Shown here one piece after another: positions 1 to 6,987 of a DNA stretch of 14,082 bases. The notes under the pieces were generated by a model that did not search any database, was not told the DNA's origin, and saw nothing but the letters and a program-made list of their open reading frames with translations. This DNA is from Fluviibacter sp048859965. Lineage in GTDB: Bacteria > Pseudomonadota > Gammaproteobacteria > Burkholderiales > Rhodocyclaceae. The DNA is taken from NCBI GenBank assembly GCA_048859965.1, contig JBLIZO010000071.1, forward strand, positions 1 to 14,082, given 5' to 3'. Made by a program: the position numbers and the translations under genes. Each line of letters opens with the position of its first letter. Positions within the stretch are counted from its first letter, which is position 1.

Positions 1-1177
1 GCTCTATACCTCGGGTTCGACCGGTAAGCCAAAGGGTGTGCAGCACTCGACGGGTGGCTATCTGCTGCACGCCATGCTGACCATGCTCTATACCTTCGAT
101 CTGAAGAAGGACGATATTTTCTGGTGTACGGCCGATATCGGTTGGGTCACCGGTCACACCTACATCACTTACGGCCCGTTGGCTTGTGGTGGTACCGAGG
201 TGGTTTTCGAAGGTATCCCGACTTTCCCGAATGCCGGTCGTTTCTGGGACATGATCCAGAAGCACAAGGTTTCGATTTTCTACACCGCACCAACCGCGAT
301 CCGTTCGCTGGTCAAGGCATCGGATACCGATCCGAATGTGCATCCGAAGAAGTACGACCTGTCGAGCCTGCGTCTGCTGGGTTCGGTCGGCGAGCCGATC
401 AATCCGACCGCGTGGGAGTGGTACTACGAAAACGTCGGCGGCAGCCGCTGCCCGATCGTCGATACCTTCTGGCAGACCGAAACCGGTGGTCACATGATCA
501 CCCCGATGCCGGGCGCTACGCCGCTGGTGCCGGGTTCCTGCACCCTGCCGTTCCCGGGTATCCAGGCTGCTGTGGTTGATGAAACCGGTAACGAAGTACC
601 GTGGGGTCAGGGCGGTATTCTGGTCGTCAAGAAGCCGTGGCCGTCGATGATTCGTATGGTGTGGGGTGACCCGGATCGTTTCAAGAAATCGTACTTCCCG
701 GAAGATCTGGGCGGCAAGCTCTATCTGGCGGGTGATGGCGCGATCCGCGATGCTGAAACGGGTTACTTCACCATTACCGGTCGCATCGATGACGTGCTGA
801 ACGTGTCGGGTCACCGTATGGGTACGATGGAAATCGAATCGGCACTGGTGGCTAACCCGCTGGTGGCTGAAGCCGCTGTGGTGGGTCGTCCGGATGATCT
901 GACCGGTGAAGCCATCGTGGCCTTCGTCGTGCTGAAGGGCGCCCGCCCGACCGGTGAAGAAGCCAAGAAGGTGATCAAGGAACTGTCGGACTTCGTGGGC
1001 AAGGAGATCGGTCCGATCGCCAAGCCGAAGGACATCCGTTTCGGTGACAACCTGCCGAAGACCCGTTCGGGCAAGATCATGCGTCGTTTGCTCCGCTCCC
1101 TGGCCAAGGGTGAGGAACTCACGCAAGATACCTCGACGCTGGAAAACCCGCATATCCTCGATCAGCTCAAGGGCTGA
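1..1177 (+). CDS. acs: Acetyl-CoA synthetase, C-terminal part (5' end outside window)
   Basis: This enzyme activates acetate to acetyl-CoA through an acetyl-AMP intermediate in the cytoplasm. The gene enters from the left edge; the first full codon is at 2 and the stop is TGA at 1175-1177, giving 391 visible residues of a family usually near 650. The visible part opens with the adenylate-forming P-loop motif YTSGSTGKPKGV, which lies near residue 262 in E. coli Acs, so the rest matches full length to the C-terminus. Other family motifs seen are DTFWQTETGG, the hinge region TGRIDDVLNVSGHRMGTMEIE, and near the end PKTRSGKIMRR, whose lysine (codon 1073-1075) is the one that protein acetyltransferases modify in known Acs proteins. 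Codon use is strongly biased (mostly CGT for Arg, AAG for Lys), as in highly expressed genes. There is no frameshift. The downstream acetate-type sensor and symporter fit its role. Confidence 0.97.
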   Translation, partial: LYTSGSTGKPKGVQHSTGGYLLHAMLTMLYTFDLKKDDIFWCTADIGWVTGHTYITYGPLACGGTEVVFEGIPTFPNAGRFWDMIQKHKVSIFYTAPTAIRSLVKASDTDPNVHPKKYDLSSLRLLGSVGEPINPTAWEWYYENVGGSRCPIVDTFWQTETGGHMITPMPGATPLVPGSCTLPFPGIQAAVVDETGNEVPWGQGGILVVKKPWPSMIRMVWGDPDRFKKSYFPEDLGGKLYLAGDGAIRDAETGYFTITGRIDDVLNVSGHRMGTMEIESALVANPLVAEAAVVGRPDDLTGEAIVAFVVLKGARPTGEEAKKVIKELSDFVGKEIGPIAKPKDIRFGDNLPKTRSGKIMRRLLRSLAKGEELTQDTSTLENPHILDQLKG

Positions 1178-1214
1178 TCAGGATGCCGGCGCAGCGGGTA
1201 ACCGGTGCGTCGGC
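1160..1214 (+). other. Two hairpins at the acs stop codon and early 3' UTR
   Basis: GATCAGC (1160-1166) pairs perfectly with GCTGATC (1173-1179) across the acs stop codon. GCCGGCGCA (1185-1193) pairs with TGCGTCGGC (1206-1214) in nine pairs including one G-T wobble. No T-run follows, so these are not a classical terminator; they could protect the mRNA 3' end. The function is inference. Confidence 0.4.
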
Positions 1215-1310
1215 AACGCGAGCTACAACGATCATTCAGGAGGAGGGTGGTTCGCGACACCGGTATTTGCCGGAAAAAGAGCTGATCGTCAGAATCGGCC
1301 GATGCATGAC

Positions 1311-1350
1311 AGAGAAACCGGCGTGGGCATCTGCGCCGGTTTTTCTCTTT
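1311..1350 (+). terminator. Intrinsic terminator downstream of acs
   Basis: AGAGAAACCGGCG (1311-1323) faces CGCCGG (1333-1338) followed by a T-rich tail TTTTTCTCTTT to 1350. The core CCGGCG/CGCCGG stem extends through A-T pairs on the AAA/TTT side, with a 10-nt loop. The A-rich left arm could make it work in both directions, but no convergent gene exists. It lies 133 nt after the acs stop and only 29 nt before the start codon of the next gene, leaving little room for a promoter between them. Confidence 0.85.
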
Positions 1351-1367
1351 AAGCAGTGCCTGTGGAT

Positions 1368-1373
1368 GAGGAG
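1368..1373 (+). promoter_or_regulatory. Ribosome binding site fixing the start at 1380
   Basis: GAGGAG lies 6 nt before ATG 1380. This favours 1380 over the in-frame ATG at 1356, which has no comparable Shine-Dalgarno sequence and lies almost against the terminator. Confidence 0.7.
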
Positions 1374-1379
1374 TGCGTA

Positions 1380-1613
1380 ATGCCCAAAGCCATGCAGAAA
1401 ACCTTGCTCAAGCTGGGATTGGCCGGATTCGCGGGACTGCTCGTCTTCAATTACCCCTTGCTCTCGCTGTACCGCGGGTTGGTCGGCTCGTGGCCGGTGC
1501 TCTATCTTGTGTTGTTTGGTGCATGGCTGCTGCTGATTCTGATCGCCTGGCACATTGTCGAGCCATCGATCGGTACGCGCGTTAGAAACAAAACTGACCG
1601 GGAATCGCCATGA
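1380..1613 (+). CDS. Small two-helix inner-membrane protein upstream of SLC5 sensor kinase
   Basis: A 77-residue protein of no recognised family. It has a short basic N-terminus (MPKAMQKTLLK), a first hydrophobic helix at about residues 12-30, a second at about 37-58, and a charged C-terminal tail (TRVRNKTDRESP). The distribution of positive charges suggests both termini are cytoplasmic. The stop codon overlaps the next start in an ATGA arrangement (1610-1613), a sign of translational coupling to the sensor kinase. A small ORF coupled in a similar way upstream of cbrA has been reported in Pseudomonas (cbrX, from memory); whether this is a true homologue cannot be decided here. It may assist assembly of the sensor or simply control its translation; both are inference. 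Confidence 0.8.
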   Translation: MPKAMQKTLLKLGLAGFAGLLVFNYPLLSLYRGLVGSWPVLYLVLFGAWLLLILIAWHIVEPSIGTRVRNKTDRESP

Positions 1614-4363
1614 TTGCGACCTGGGTCATTGCATTACTGACGTTTGTTTATCTGGGCGCGCTATTTGCGGTCGCCCGTTTTGGCGACCGGCGTGCCGATG
1701 CGGGACGATCCGTGATCACCCCAACGGTGTATGCGTTGGCGATTGCCGTCTACTGTACTTCCTGGACTTTCTACGGCAGCGTCGGGCGCGCCACGACAGG
1801 AGGCTTCAGTTTTCTGACCATTTACCTCGGCCCGACGATCATGTTCCTGTTTGCGGCCGTCATTCTTAAAATGATCCGGGTCAGCAAGCGGCTACGCCTC
1901 ACATCGATTGCCGACTTCATTGCCGCTCGCTACGGCAAGAGTCAGTTGCTGGCCGGTCTGGTGACGGTGATCGCGGTGATCGGCATCATTCCGTACATTG
2001 CGTTGCAACTCAAGGCGATTTCCTACAGTCTCAAGATCCTCTTTCCCACCGATGCTCAGGCGCTGATTCCCGATGCGCTGGAGTCGCTGCCTTTTATGCC
2101 GGATTCGACGGCAGTGATTGCCATTATTCTGGCGGCCTTCACCATCGTTTTCGGAACGCGGCATCTGGATGTGACCGAACGTCATGAGGGGATGGTGCTG
2201 GCCATCGCGTTTGAGTCGGTGTTCAAGTTGCTGGCATTTCTGGCGGTGGGTGCCTATGTCGTCTGGGCGCTCAATGACGGTTTCGGTGACCTCTTTGCGC
2301 GCGCCGAGGCGATACCTGCCATTGCTCGGCTATTGCAACCCGAGACGATCAATTTTGGTAACTGGTTCGCTTTGACACTGTTGTCCGGATTTGCGATTCT
2401 GCTCTTGCCGCGCCAGTTTCAGATCACTGTCGTGGAAAATGTGGACGAAGCGCATATGCGACGAGCGATTTGGCTCTTCCCGCTGTATCTGCTGCTCATC
2501 AATATCTTTGTTTTGCCGATTGCATTGGCGGGGCTGATCCAGTTCAATGGTCAGGCTTTCAACGCCGATACGCTGGTGTTGACCATGCCGCTCGGCCAAG
2601 GCAATCATGCGATGGCTGCGCTGGCTTTTCTCGGCGGCTTGTCGGCCGCGACCGGTATGGTGATCGTCGAAACGATTGCGCTGGCTACCATGGCGTCGAA
2701 CGATCTGGTCATGCCGATGCTGCTGCGCGGTCGTTTTGATTTCGCGAAGCGTCAGGATCTGAGCGGCGTGATTATGTTTATCCGGCGCAGCACCATTGTT
2801 TTCCTCCTGTTTCTGGGCTATCTATACTTCCGGCTCGCGGGTGAAGCCTATGCGCTCGTATCGATTGGTCTGATTTCCTTTCTTGCTGTCGCGCAGTTTG
2901 CGCCGGCGCTGCTCGGCGGTTTGTACTGGAAGGAAGGCAACCGGCAGGGTGCGCTGGCCGGTTTGCTTCTGGGTTTTGCTGTCTGGATGTACACGGCGTT
3001 ATTACCCTCATTTGCCAAGTCGGGATGGATCGACAGTGCCTTCATCACGCATGGCCCCTGGGGGCTGCAATGGCTGGCTGCGCATCAGCTCTTTGGCCTG
3101 GATTCGCTGGATCCGATTGCACACAGTTTATTTTGGAGCCTCTTGTTCAATGTCGGGGGTTACGCGCTGGTTTCCGTGCTGACGCGACCGAATGTGAATG
3201 AGGTCGCCACGGCCAGCCAATTCGTCAATATCAATAGCGTTACGGCGATGGTGCCAAAACTCTGGCGTGGGACGGCGTCGGCCGATGCGCTGCTGGAACT
3301 GCTCAAGCGCTTTTTGGGTGCAGAACAGGCGCAGAACCGTCTGCTGCGCTATGCGCAGAGTCAGGGTATTGGCCAGGTGGCGAATCTGAAGGCGGATGCC
3401 GATTTCGTGATGTTTGCCGAAACACAACTGGCTGGCGCTATTGGTACAGCCAGCGCCCACGTCATGGTGAGTTCAGTGGTTCAGGAGGAGGCGCTGGGCC
3501 TCGACGAGGTGCTCAATATTCTGGATGAGGCATCTCAGGTTCGGGCCCATTCCAAAGAGCTGGAGCGTAAGTCGGCGGAACTGGAGGCGGCAACGCGCGA
3601 ACTGCGCCAGGTCAACGATAAGCTGCTCGAACTTGACCGTCTGAAGGATGATTTCATGTCAACGGTTACACACGAGCTGCGCACACCGTTGACGTCGATC
3701 CGCGCGTTCTCCGAGATGCTGCATGACGATCCGGAGATGAGCGTTGAGGATCGTACGCGCTTCCTGGGCATTATTGTTGGCGAAGCCGAGCGTTTGACCC
3801 GATTGATTAACCAGATTCTTGATTTTGCCAAACTCGAATCCGGGCGTGTCGAATGGCATATCGAACGATTGGATCTACGCGAGTTGCTCGATCAAACCGC
3901 CGAATCGATTAGCCAGCTTTTTCGCGAACGTGGCACCCTGTTTACGCTCACGCCTGCGGAAGATAGCCGCCCCGTTCTGGTGGATGTGGATCGCGATCGG
4001 ATCAAGCAGGTCATCATCAATCTGCTGTCCAATGCCGTGAAGTTTGTGCCAGTCGACAGCGGACGTATTACGGTCAGTCTGCACTGTGCCAACGGGGTGG
4101 CCCGTGTGGCGGTGCATGATAATGGACCGGGTATTCCGGAGGCATATCAGGGTCTGATTTTCGAGCGGTTCCGGCAGGGGGGTAATACCATGACCGACAA
4201 GCCGCAGGGTACCGGGCTCGGTTTGCCGATCAGTCGCGAGATCATTGAACATTTCGGTGGTGAGCTCTGGGTCGAAAGCAGCATCGGCGGCGTCAATGTT
4301 GACGGTGTCGCCGTTGCACCCGGATCCACCTTCTTCTTTACCATTCCACTGGCCGAGGCCTGA
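1610..4363 (+). CDS. SLC5-type transporter/sensor histidine kinase (CrbS/MxtR/CbrA-like)
   Basis: A 917-residue hybrid of a sodium/solute-symporter-like membrane domain and a histidine kinase. Residues 1 to about 525 hold roughly 12-13 hydrophobic helices of the SLC5/PutP type. Residues about 555-645 resemble the STAC linker domain typical of such kinases. A coiled coil (about 650-682) leads into the dimerisation domain with phospho-acceptor H688 in STVTHELRTPLTS. The ATPase domain shows the N-box (IINLLSNAVKF), G1 (DNGPGIP) and G2 (GTGLGLPIS). I see no PAS or receiver domain, unlike several relatives. Homologues CrbS (Vibrio) and MxtR (Pseudomonas) control acs and acetate growth, while CbrA responds to histidine and carbon/nitrogen balance; the adjacent acs favours the acetate-type role, by inference. 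It starts within the upstream stop (ATGA), and the response regulator follows 16 nt later. Confidence 0.93.
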   Translation: MIATWVIALLTFVYLGALFAVARFGDRRADAGRSVITPTVYALAIAVYCTSWTFYGSVGRATTGGFSFLTIYLGPTIMFLFAAVILKMIRVSKRLRLTSIADFIAARYGKSQLLAGLVTVIAVIGIIPYIALQLKAISYSLKILFPTDAQALIPDALESLPFMPDSTAVIAIILAAFTIVFGTRHLDVTERHEGMVLAIAFESVFKLLAFLAVGAYVVWALNDGFGDLFARAEAIPAIARLLQPETINFGNWFALTLLSGFAILLLPRQFQITVVENVDEAHMRRAIWLFPLYLLLINIFVLPIALAGLIQFNGQAFNADTLVLTMPLGQGNHAMAALAFLGGLSAATGMVIVETIALATMASNDLVMPMLLRGRFDFAKRQDLSGVIMFIRRSTIVFLLFLGYLYFRLAGEAYALVSIGLISFLAVAQFAPALLGGLYWKEGNRQGALAGLLLGFAVWMYTALLPSFAKSGWIDSAFITHGPWGLQWLAAHQLFGLDSLDPIAHSLFWSLLFNVGGYALVSVLTRPNVNEVATASQFVNINSVTAMVPKLWRGTASADALLELLKRFLGAEQAQNRLLRYAQSQGIGQVANLKADADFVMFAETQLAGAIGTASAHVMVSSVVQEEALGLDEVLNILDEASQVRAHSKELERKSAELEAATRELRQVNDKLLELDRLKDDFMSTVTHELRTPLTSIRAFSEMLHDDPEMSVEDRTRFLGIIVGEAERLTRLINQILDFAKLESGRVEWHIERLDLRELLDQTAESISQLFRERGTLFTLTPAEDSRPVLVDVDRDRIKQVIINLLSNAVKFVPVDSGRITVSLHCANGVARVAVHDNGPGIPEAYQGLIFERFRQGGNTMTDKPQGTGLGLPISREIIEHFGGELWVESSIGGVNVDGVAVAPGSTFFFTIPLAEA

Positions 4364-4379
4364 CGCGAAGGAGCATGTA

Positions 4380-4745
4380 ATGACCCATAAAATTCTGATT
4401 GTTGATGATGAGCCGAACATCGTGATGTCGCTCGAATTTCTGCTCAAGAAAGAAGGTTTTCAAATCGATACGGCGGGCGATGGCGATGCAGCCCTCGACA
4501 AGGTGCGCAGTTTTAGCCCGGATCTGGTGCTGCTCGACGTGATGATGCCAAAGAAATCCGGATTCGAGGTCTGCGAGATTCTGCGAGCCGACACGGCATT
4601 CGCCCACCTGAAAATCATCATGTTGACCGCTAAGGGGCGTGATACGGAACAGGCCAAGGGTCTGGCGCTTGGTGCCGATGCTTATATGCTCAAACCTTTC
4701 GCCACCAAGGATCTGGTCGCCAAGATCCGCGAAGTGCTGGCCTGA
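4380..4745 (+). CDS. Single-domain CheY-like response regulator
   Basis: A 121-residue receiver domain with nothing attached. All receiver residues are present: acidic pocket D9/D10, phospho-acceptor D53 in LVLLDVMMPKKSG, T83 in MLTAKG, and K105 in MLKPF. The start ATG 4380 is preceded by AAGGAG (4368-4373) with 6-nt spacing; an upstream extension in the same frame lies inside the kinase gene and is not needed. Its position 16 nt after the kinase makes it the likely phosphotransfer partner. It has no DNA-binding output, so it must act by protein contact, as a phosphate sink, or as a relay; relatives such as CrbR/ErdR carry a LuxR-type DNA-binding domain. A possible target is the pseudo-kinase/exonuclease encoded next. 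That link is inference. Confidence 0.93.
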   Translation: MTHKILIVDDEPNIVMSLEFLLKKEGFQIDTAGDGDAALDKVRSFSPDLVLLDVMMPKKSGFEVCEILRADTAFAHLKIIMLTAKGRDTEQAKGLALGADAYMLKPFATKDLVAKIREVLA

Positions 4746-4754
4746 TTGTTCCAC

Positions 4755-4770
4755 CCTGCCAGGCAGGAGG
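4755..4770 (+). promoter_or_regulatory. Strong Shine-Dalgarno overlapped by a short hairpin
   Basis: CCTGCC (4755-4760) is followed after one base by GGCAGG (4762-4767), able to form a 4-bp stem with a 5-nt loop. Its right arm overlaps AGGAGG (4765-4770), the best Shine-Dalgarno in the 66-nt gap. That site sits 10 nt before GTG 4781, which opens only a 14-codon frame, and about 40 nt before the accepted start of the next gene. Confidence 0.35.
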
Positions 4771-4811
4771 ATAATCAAACGTGACGCGAAAAATGGTTAA
4801 GGGAAGATGGG

Positions 4812-6986
4812 ATGTTTCTGCGTGATTTGAAAGCAAAGTGGCGTTTTGTGCTGGCAGTCGTGGTACTCGGCATGTTGATGACGGGTCCCTTCCTGCTGAC
4901 TTCGGTATTGATCTGGCTGGGTGCCTCGCCGGGTATGCGTGAGATGCTGGTGGCGAATCTGTTGCCACAGGTGCCATTGGGTGCCGTATTAACCAGTGCC
5001 GGATTTGTACTGGGTCTGATACTGGTTCGTCGTTTGTTTAATCGGTACGTCACTGGCATGGCGGCGATGGTCGAAGAGTTGAGGCTCATGCTCGGTTCCA
5101 ACCGCTCTTTCCGCATTACTGAAGCAGGGCCACCGGAACTGCGTGAGCTGGTACGCGCGATCAATGACCTGGCGACGCAGCGCGATGCGTTTATTGATGA
5201 CGTGGAAGCTCAGGTGGCTAAAGCCAAGGGCAATGTCGAAGAAGAGAAAAATCGGTTGGCGGCGCTGATGTCCGAGTTGGCGCAAGCGGTCGTGGTGTGT
5301 AACCTGGATGGCCGTATTCTGCTGTATAACAATCGGGCGCGCTTTATGTTCGAGTCGCTGGCCAAGGGGCCGACCTCGGTTGCGAGCGGTGCACTCATCG
5401 GCTTGGGTCGCTCCATTAATTCGATTCTTCAGGCCAGTCAGGTGGATTACGCGCGAGAGACGATCCGCATTCAGTTGGAGCGCGGCAACCGCCATGCGAT
5501 CGCCAATTTTGTGACCACGACAGATAACAGCCAACTGATTCGTGTGCAGATCGCCCCCGTTTTACGCGAGGTGAACGGGGTGCAGACGGCCTCCGGCTAC
5601 ATTCTGCTCATCGAAAATATTACGCGGGCGCTGGAACAGGATGCCAAACGCGATGCGGCGCTCGGCGAACTGACGGAAGGCAGTCGTGCCTCATTGGGTG
5701 CGTTGCGTGCAGCGGTGGAGATGCTGGCCGACAACCCGGAAATGGCACCCGAAGATCGCGAGCGTTTTGTGCAGGTGTTGTCGAGCGAAGTTCAGCGTAT
5801 GAGCACGCGCCTGGATACCACATTGAAAACGGTGGCGGATTCGCTGCGCCAGAACTGGCCGCTCGACGACATGATGGCGGCGGATATTCTGGAGGCAGCA
5901 GGCCGTCGTATTCAATCCCGCTTGAAACTGCCGGTTGATGTGCAGACCGAAACACCGGAGCCCCTCTGGGTACGGGCGGATAGTTTTGCCCTCGTGTCGG
6001 CACTGACGTTCCTTGCGTCAAGGATCGAAGAAAGTGGCGAGGTTCGCTCGCTGACGCTGGCATTAGGGTGCGATGATCGTTTTGTGCATATCGATCTGAT
6101 GTGGCTTGGGTTGTCGATGTCTACCGAAACCGTGCTTTCCTGGGAAATCGAGCCTATGCGGGAAGACCACGGCGTGAATCCGCCCACATTGCGAGAGGTG
6201 TTGAATCGTCATGGCGGCGAGATCTGGTATCAACGCCAGCGTGCGGCCAATCAGGCCTCGTTACGTTTACTGATTCCGCGCGCCACACCGGAGGAACGTG
6301 TGGAACTGAATGTTCGTGATGGCGATTCGCGCCCTGAATATTATGACTTTGATCTTTTTGATCGCCCCTTGGGGCAGGTCGATCTTGATCGGCCACTGGC
6401 TGATTTGGTCTACACCGTTTTCGATACAGAGACCACCGGTCTGGAGCCCGCGAATGGCGACGAGATCATTCAGATTGGGGCCTTGCGCGTGCTGAACGGG
6501 CGGCTTCTGCAGCAGGAGCACTTCGAGCAACTGGTGGACCCGCGTTGTGCGCTGAAGGCCGCCAGCATCGCCATTCACGGCATTACCGACAGCATGTTGC
6601 TGGGTAAACCGACCATCGATCAGGTATTGCCGGCCTTCCATGACTTCTGCGCCGACACGGTTCTGGTCGGTCATAATGTAGCCTTCGATATGCGCTTTCT
6701 TGAAATCAAGGAAGCGGCGATCGGTGTTAAGTTCGATCAGCCCGTGCTCGACACCTTACTGTTGTCGGCAGTGGCGCATCCCAACCAGGAGAGCCACAGT
6801 CTTGAAGCGATCATGCAGCGCCTGGGGATCGATATCGACCAGCGGCATAACGCCCTGGCGGATGCAACCGCGACTGCTCAAGTCTTTGTTCGCTTACTAC
6901 CGGCGCTGGCGGATCGCGGCATTACCACCCTCGGCCAGGCTATTGAAGCTTCGCAGAAAACCTATTTTGCTCAAGTGAAATATTGA
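4812..6986 (+). CDS. Membrane HAMP/PAS/pseudo-histidine-kinase fused to DEDDh 3'-5' exonuclease
   Basis: A 724-residue fusion. Two membrane helices lie at about residues 12-37 and 56-74. A HAMP-like region (75-125), a short helix and a PAS-like domain (about 147-276) follow. A dimerisation-like helix pair (about 280-345) has TEGSRASL where active kinases have THELRTPL, so the phospho-acceptor His is replaced by E289. Residues about 370-490 look like a decayed ATPase domain: the tail (REVLNRHGGEIWYQ) is recognisable, but the N-box and glycine boxes are missing. The C-terminus (about 530-710) is a DnaQ/RNase T-type exonuclease with every catalytic residue: D538 and E540 (FDTETTG), D626 (HNVAFDMRFL), H679 and D684 (HNALADA). 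It is often annotated as Pol III epsilon, but the membrane anchor argues against a replication role. Start ATG 4812 has AAGGG 8 nt upstream; no earlier in-frame start exists. The next gene begins 1 nt after the stop. The substrate is unknown. Confidence 0.9.
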   Translation: MFLRDLKAKWRFVLAVVVLGMLMTGPFLLTSVLIWLGASPGMREMLVANLLPQVPLGAVLTSAGFVLGLILVRRLFNRYVTGMAAMVEELRLMLGSNRSFRITEAGPPELRELVRAINDLATQRDAFIDDVEAQVAKAKGNVEEEKNRLAALMSELAQAVVVCNLDGRILLYNNRARFMFESLAKGPTSVASGALIGLGRSINSILQASQVDYARETIRIQLERGNRHAIANFVTTTDNSQLIRVQIAPVLREVNGVQTASGYILLIENITRALEQDAKRDAALGELTEGSRASLGALRAAVEMLADNPEMAPEDRERFVQVLSSEVQRMSTRLDTTLKTVADSLRQNWPLDDMMAADILEAAGRRIQSRLKLPVDVQTETPEPLWVRADSFALVSALTFLASRIEESGEVRSLTLALGCDDRFVHIDLMWLGLSMSTETVLSWEIEPMREDHGVNPPTLREVLNRHGGEIWYQRQRAANQASLRLLIPRATPEERVELNVRDGDSRPEYYDFDLFDRPLGQVDLDRPLADLVYTVFDTETTGLEPANGDEIIQIGALRVLNGRLLQQEHFEQLVDPRCALKAASIAIHGITDSMLLGKPTIDQVLPAFHDFCADTVLVGHNVAFDMRFLEIKEAAIGVKFDQPVLDTLLLSAVAHPNQESHSLEAIMQRLGIDIDQRHNALADATATAQVFVRLLPALADRGITTLGQAIEASQKTYFAQVKY

Positions 6987-6987
6987 T

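Noticed and set aside
1267..1295. Possible promoter TTGCCG, 17 nt, CAGAAT upstream of the acs terminator
   Set aside because: Both boxes match consensus only partly (about 4 of 6) and transcripts would have to cross the terminator; not strong enough to list as a feature.
1183..1380. 65-codon + strand frame in the acs 3' region
   Set aside because: It runs straight through the terminator hairpin, has no clear ribosome binding site and no protein-like composition.
3875..4447. 190-codon open frame on the minus strand across the kinase ATPase domain and regulator start
   Set aside because: It is antisense to well-supported domains and shows no recognisable motif or ribosome binding site.
4781..4825. 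GTG 4781 as the true start of the exonuclease fusion
   Set aside because: It is in a different frame and stops at 4825; the exonuclease frame has a stop at 4782-4784, leaving ATG 4812 as its first start.
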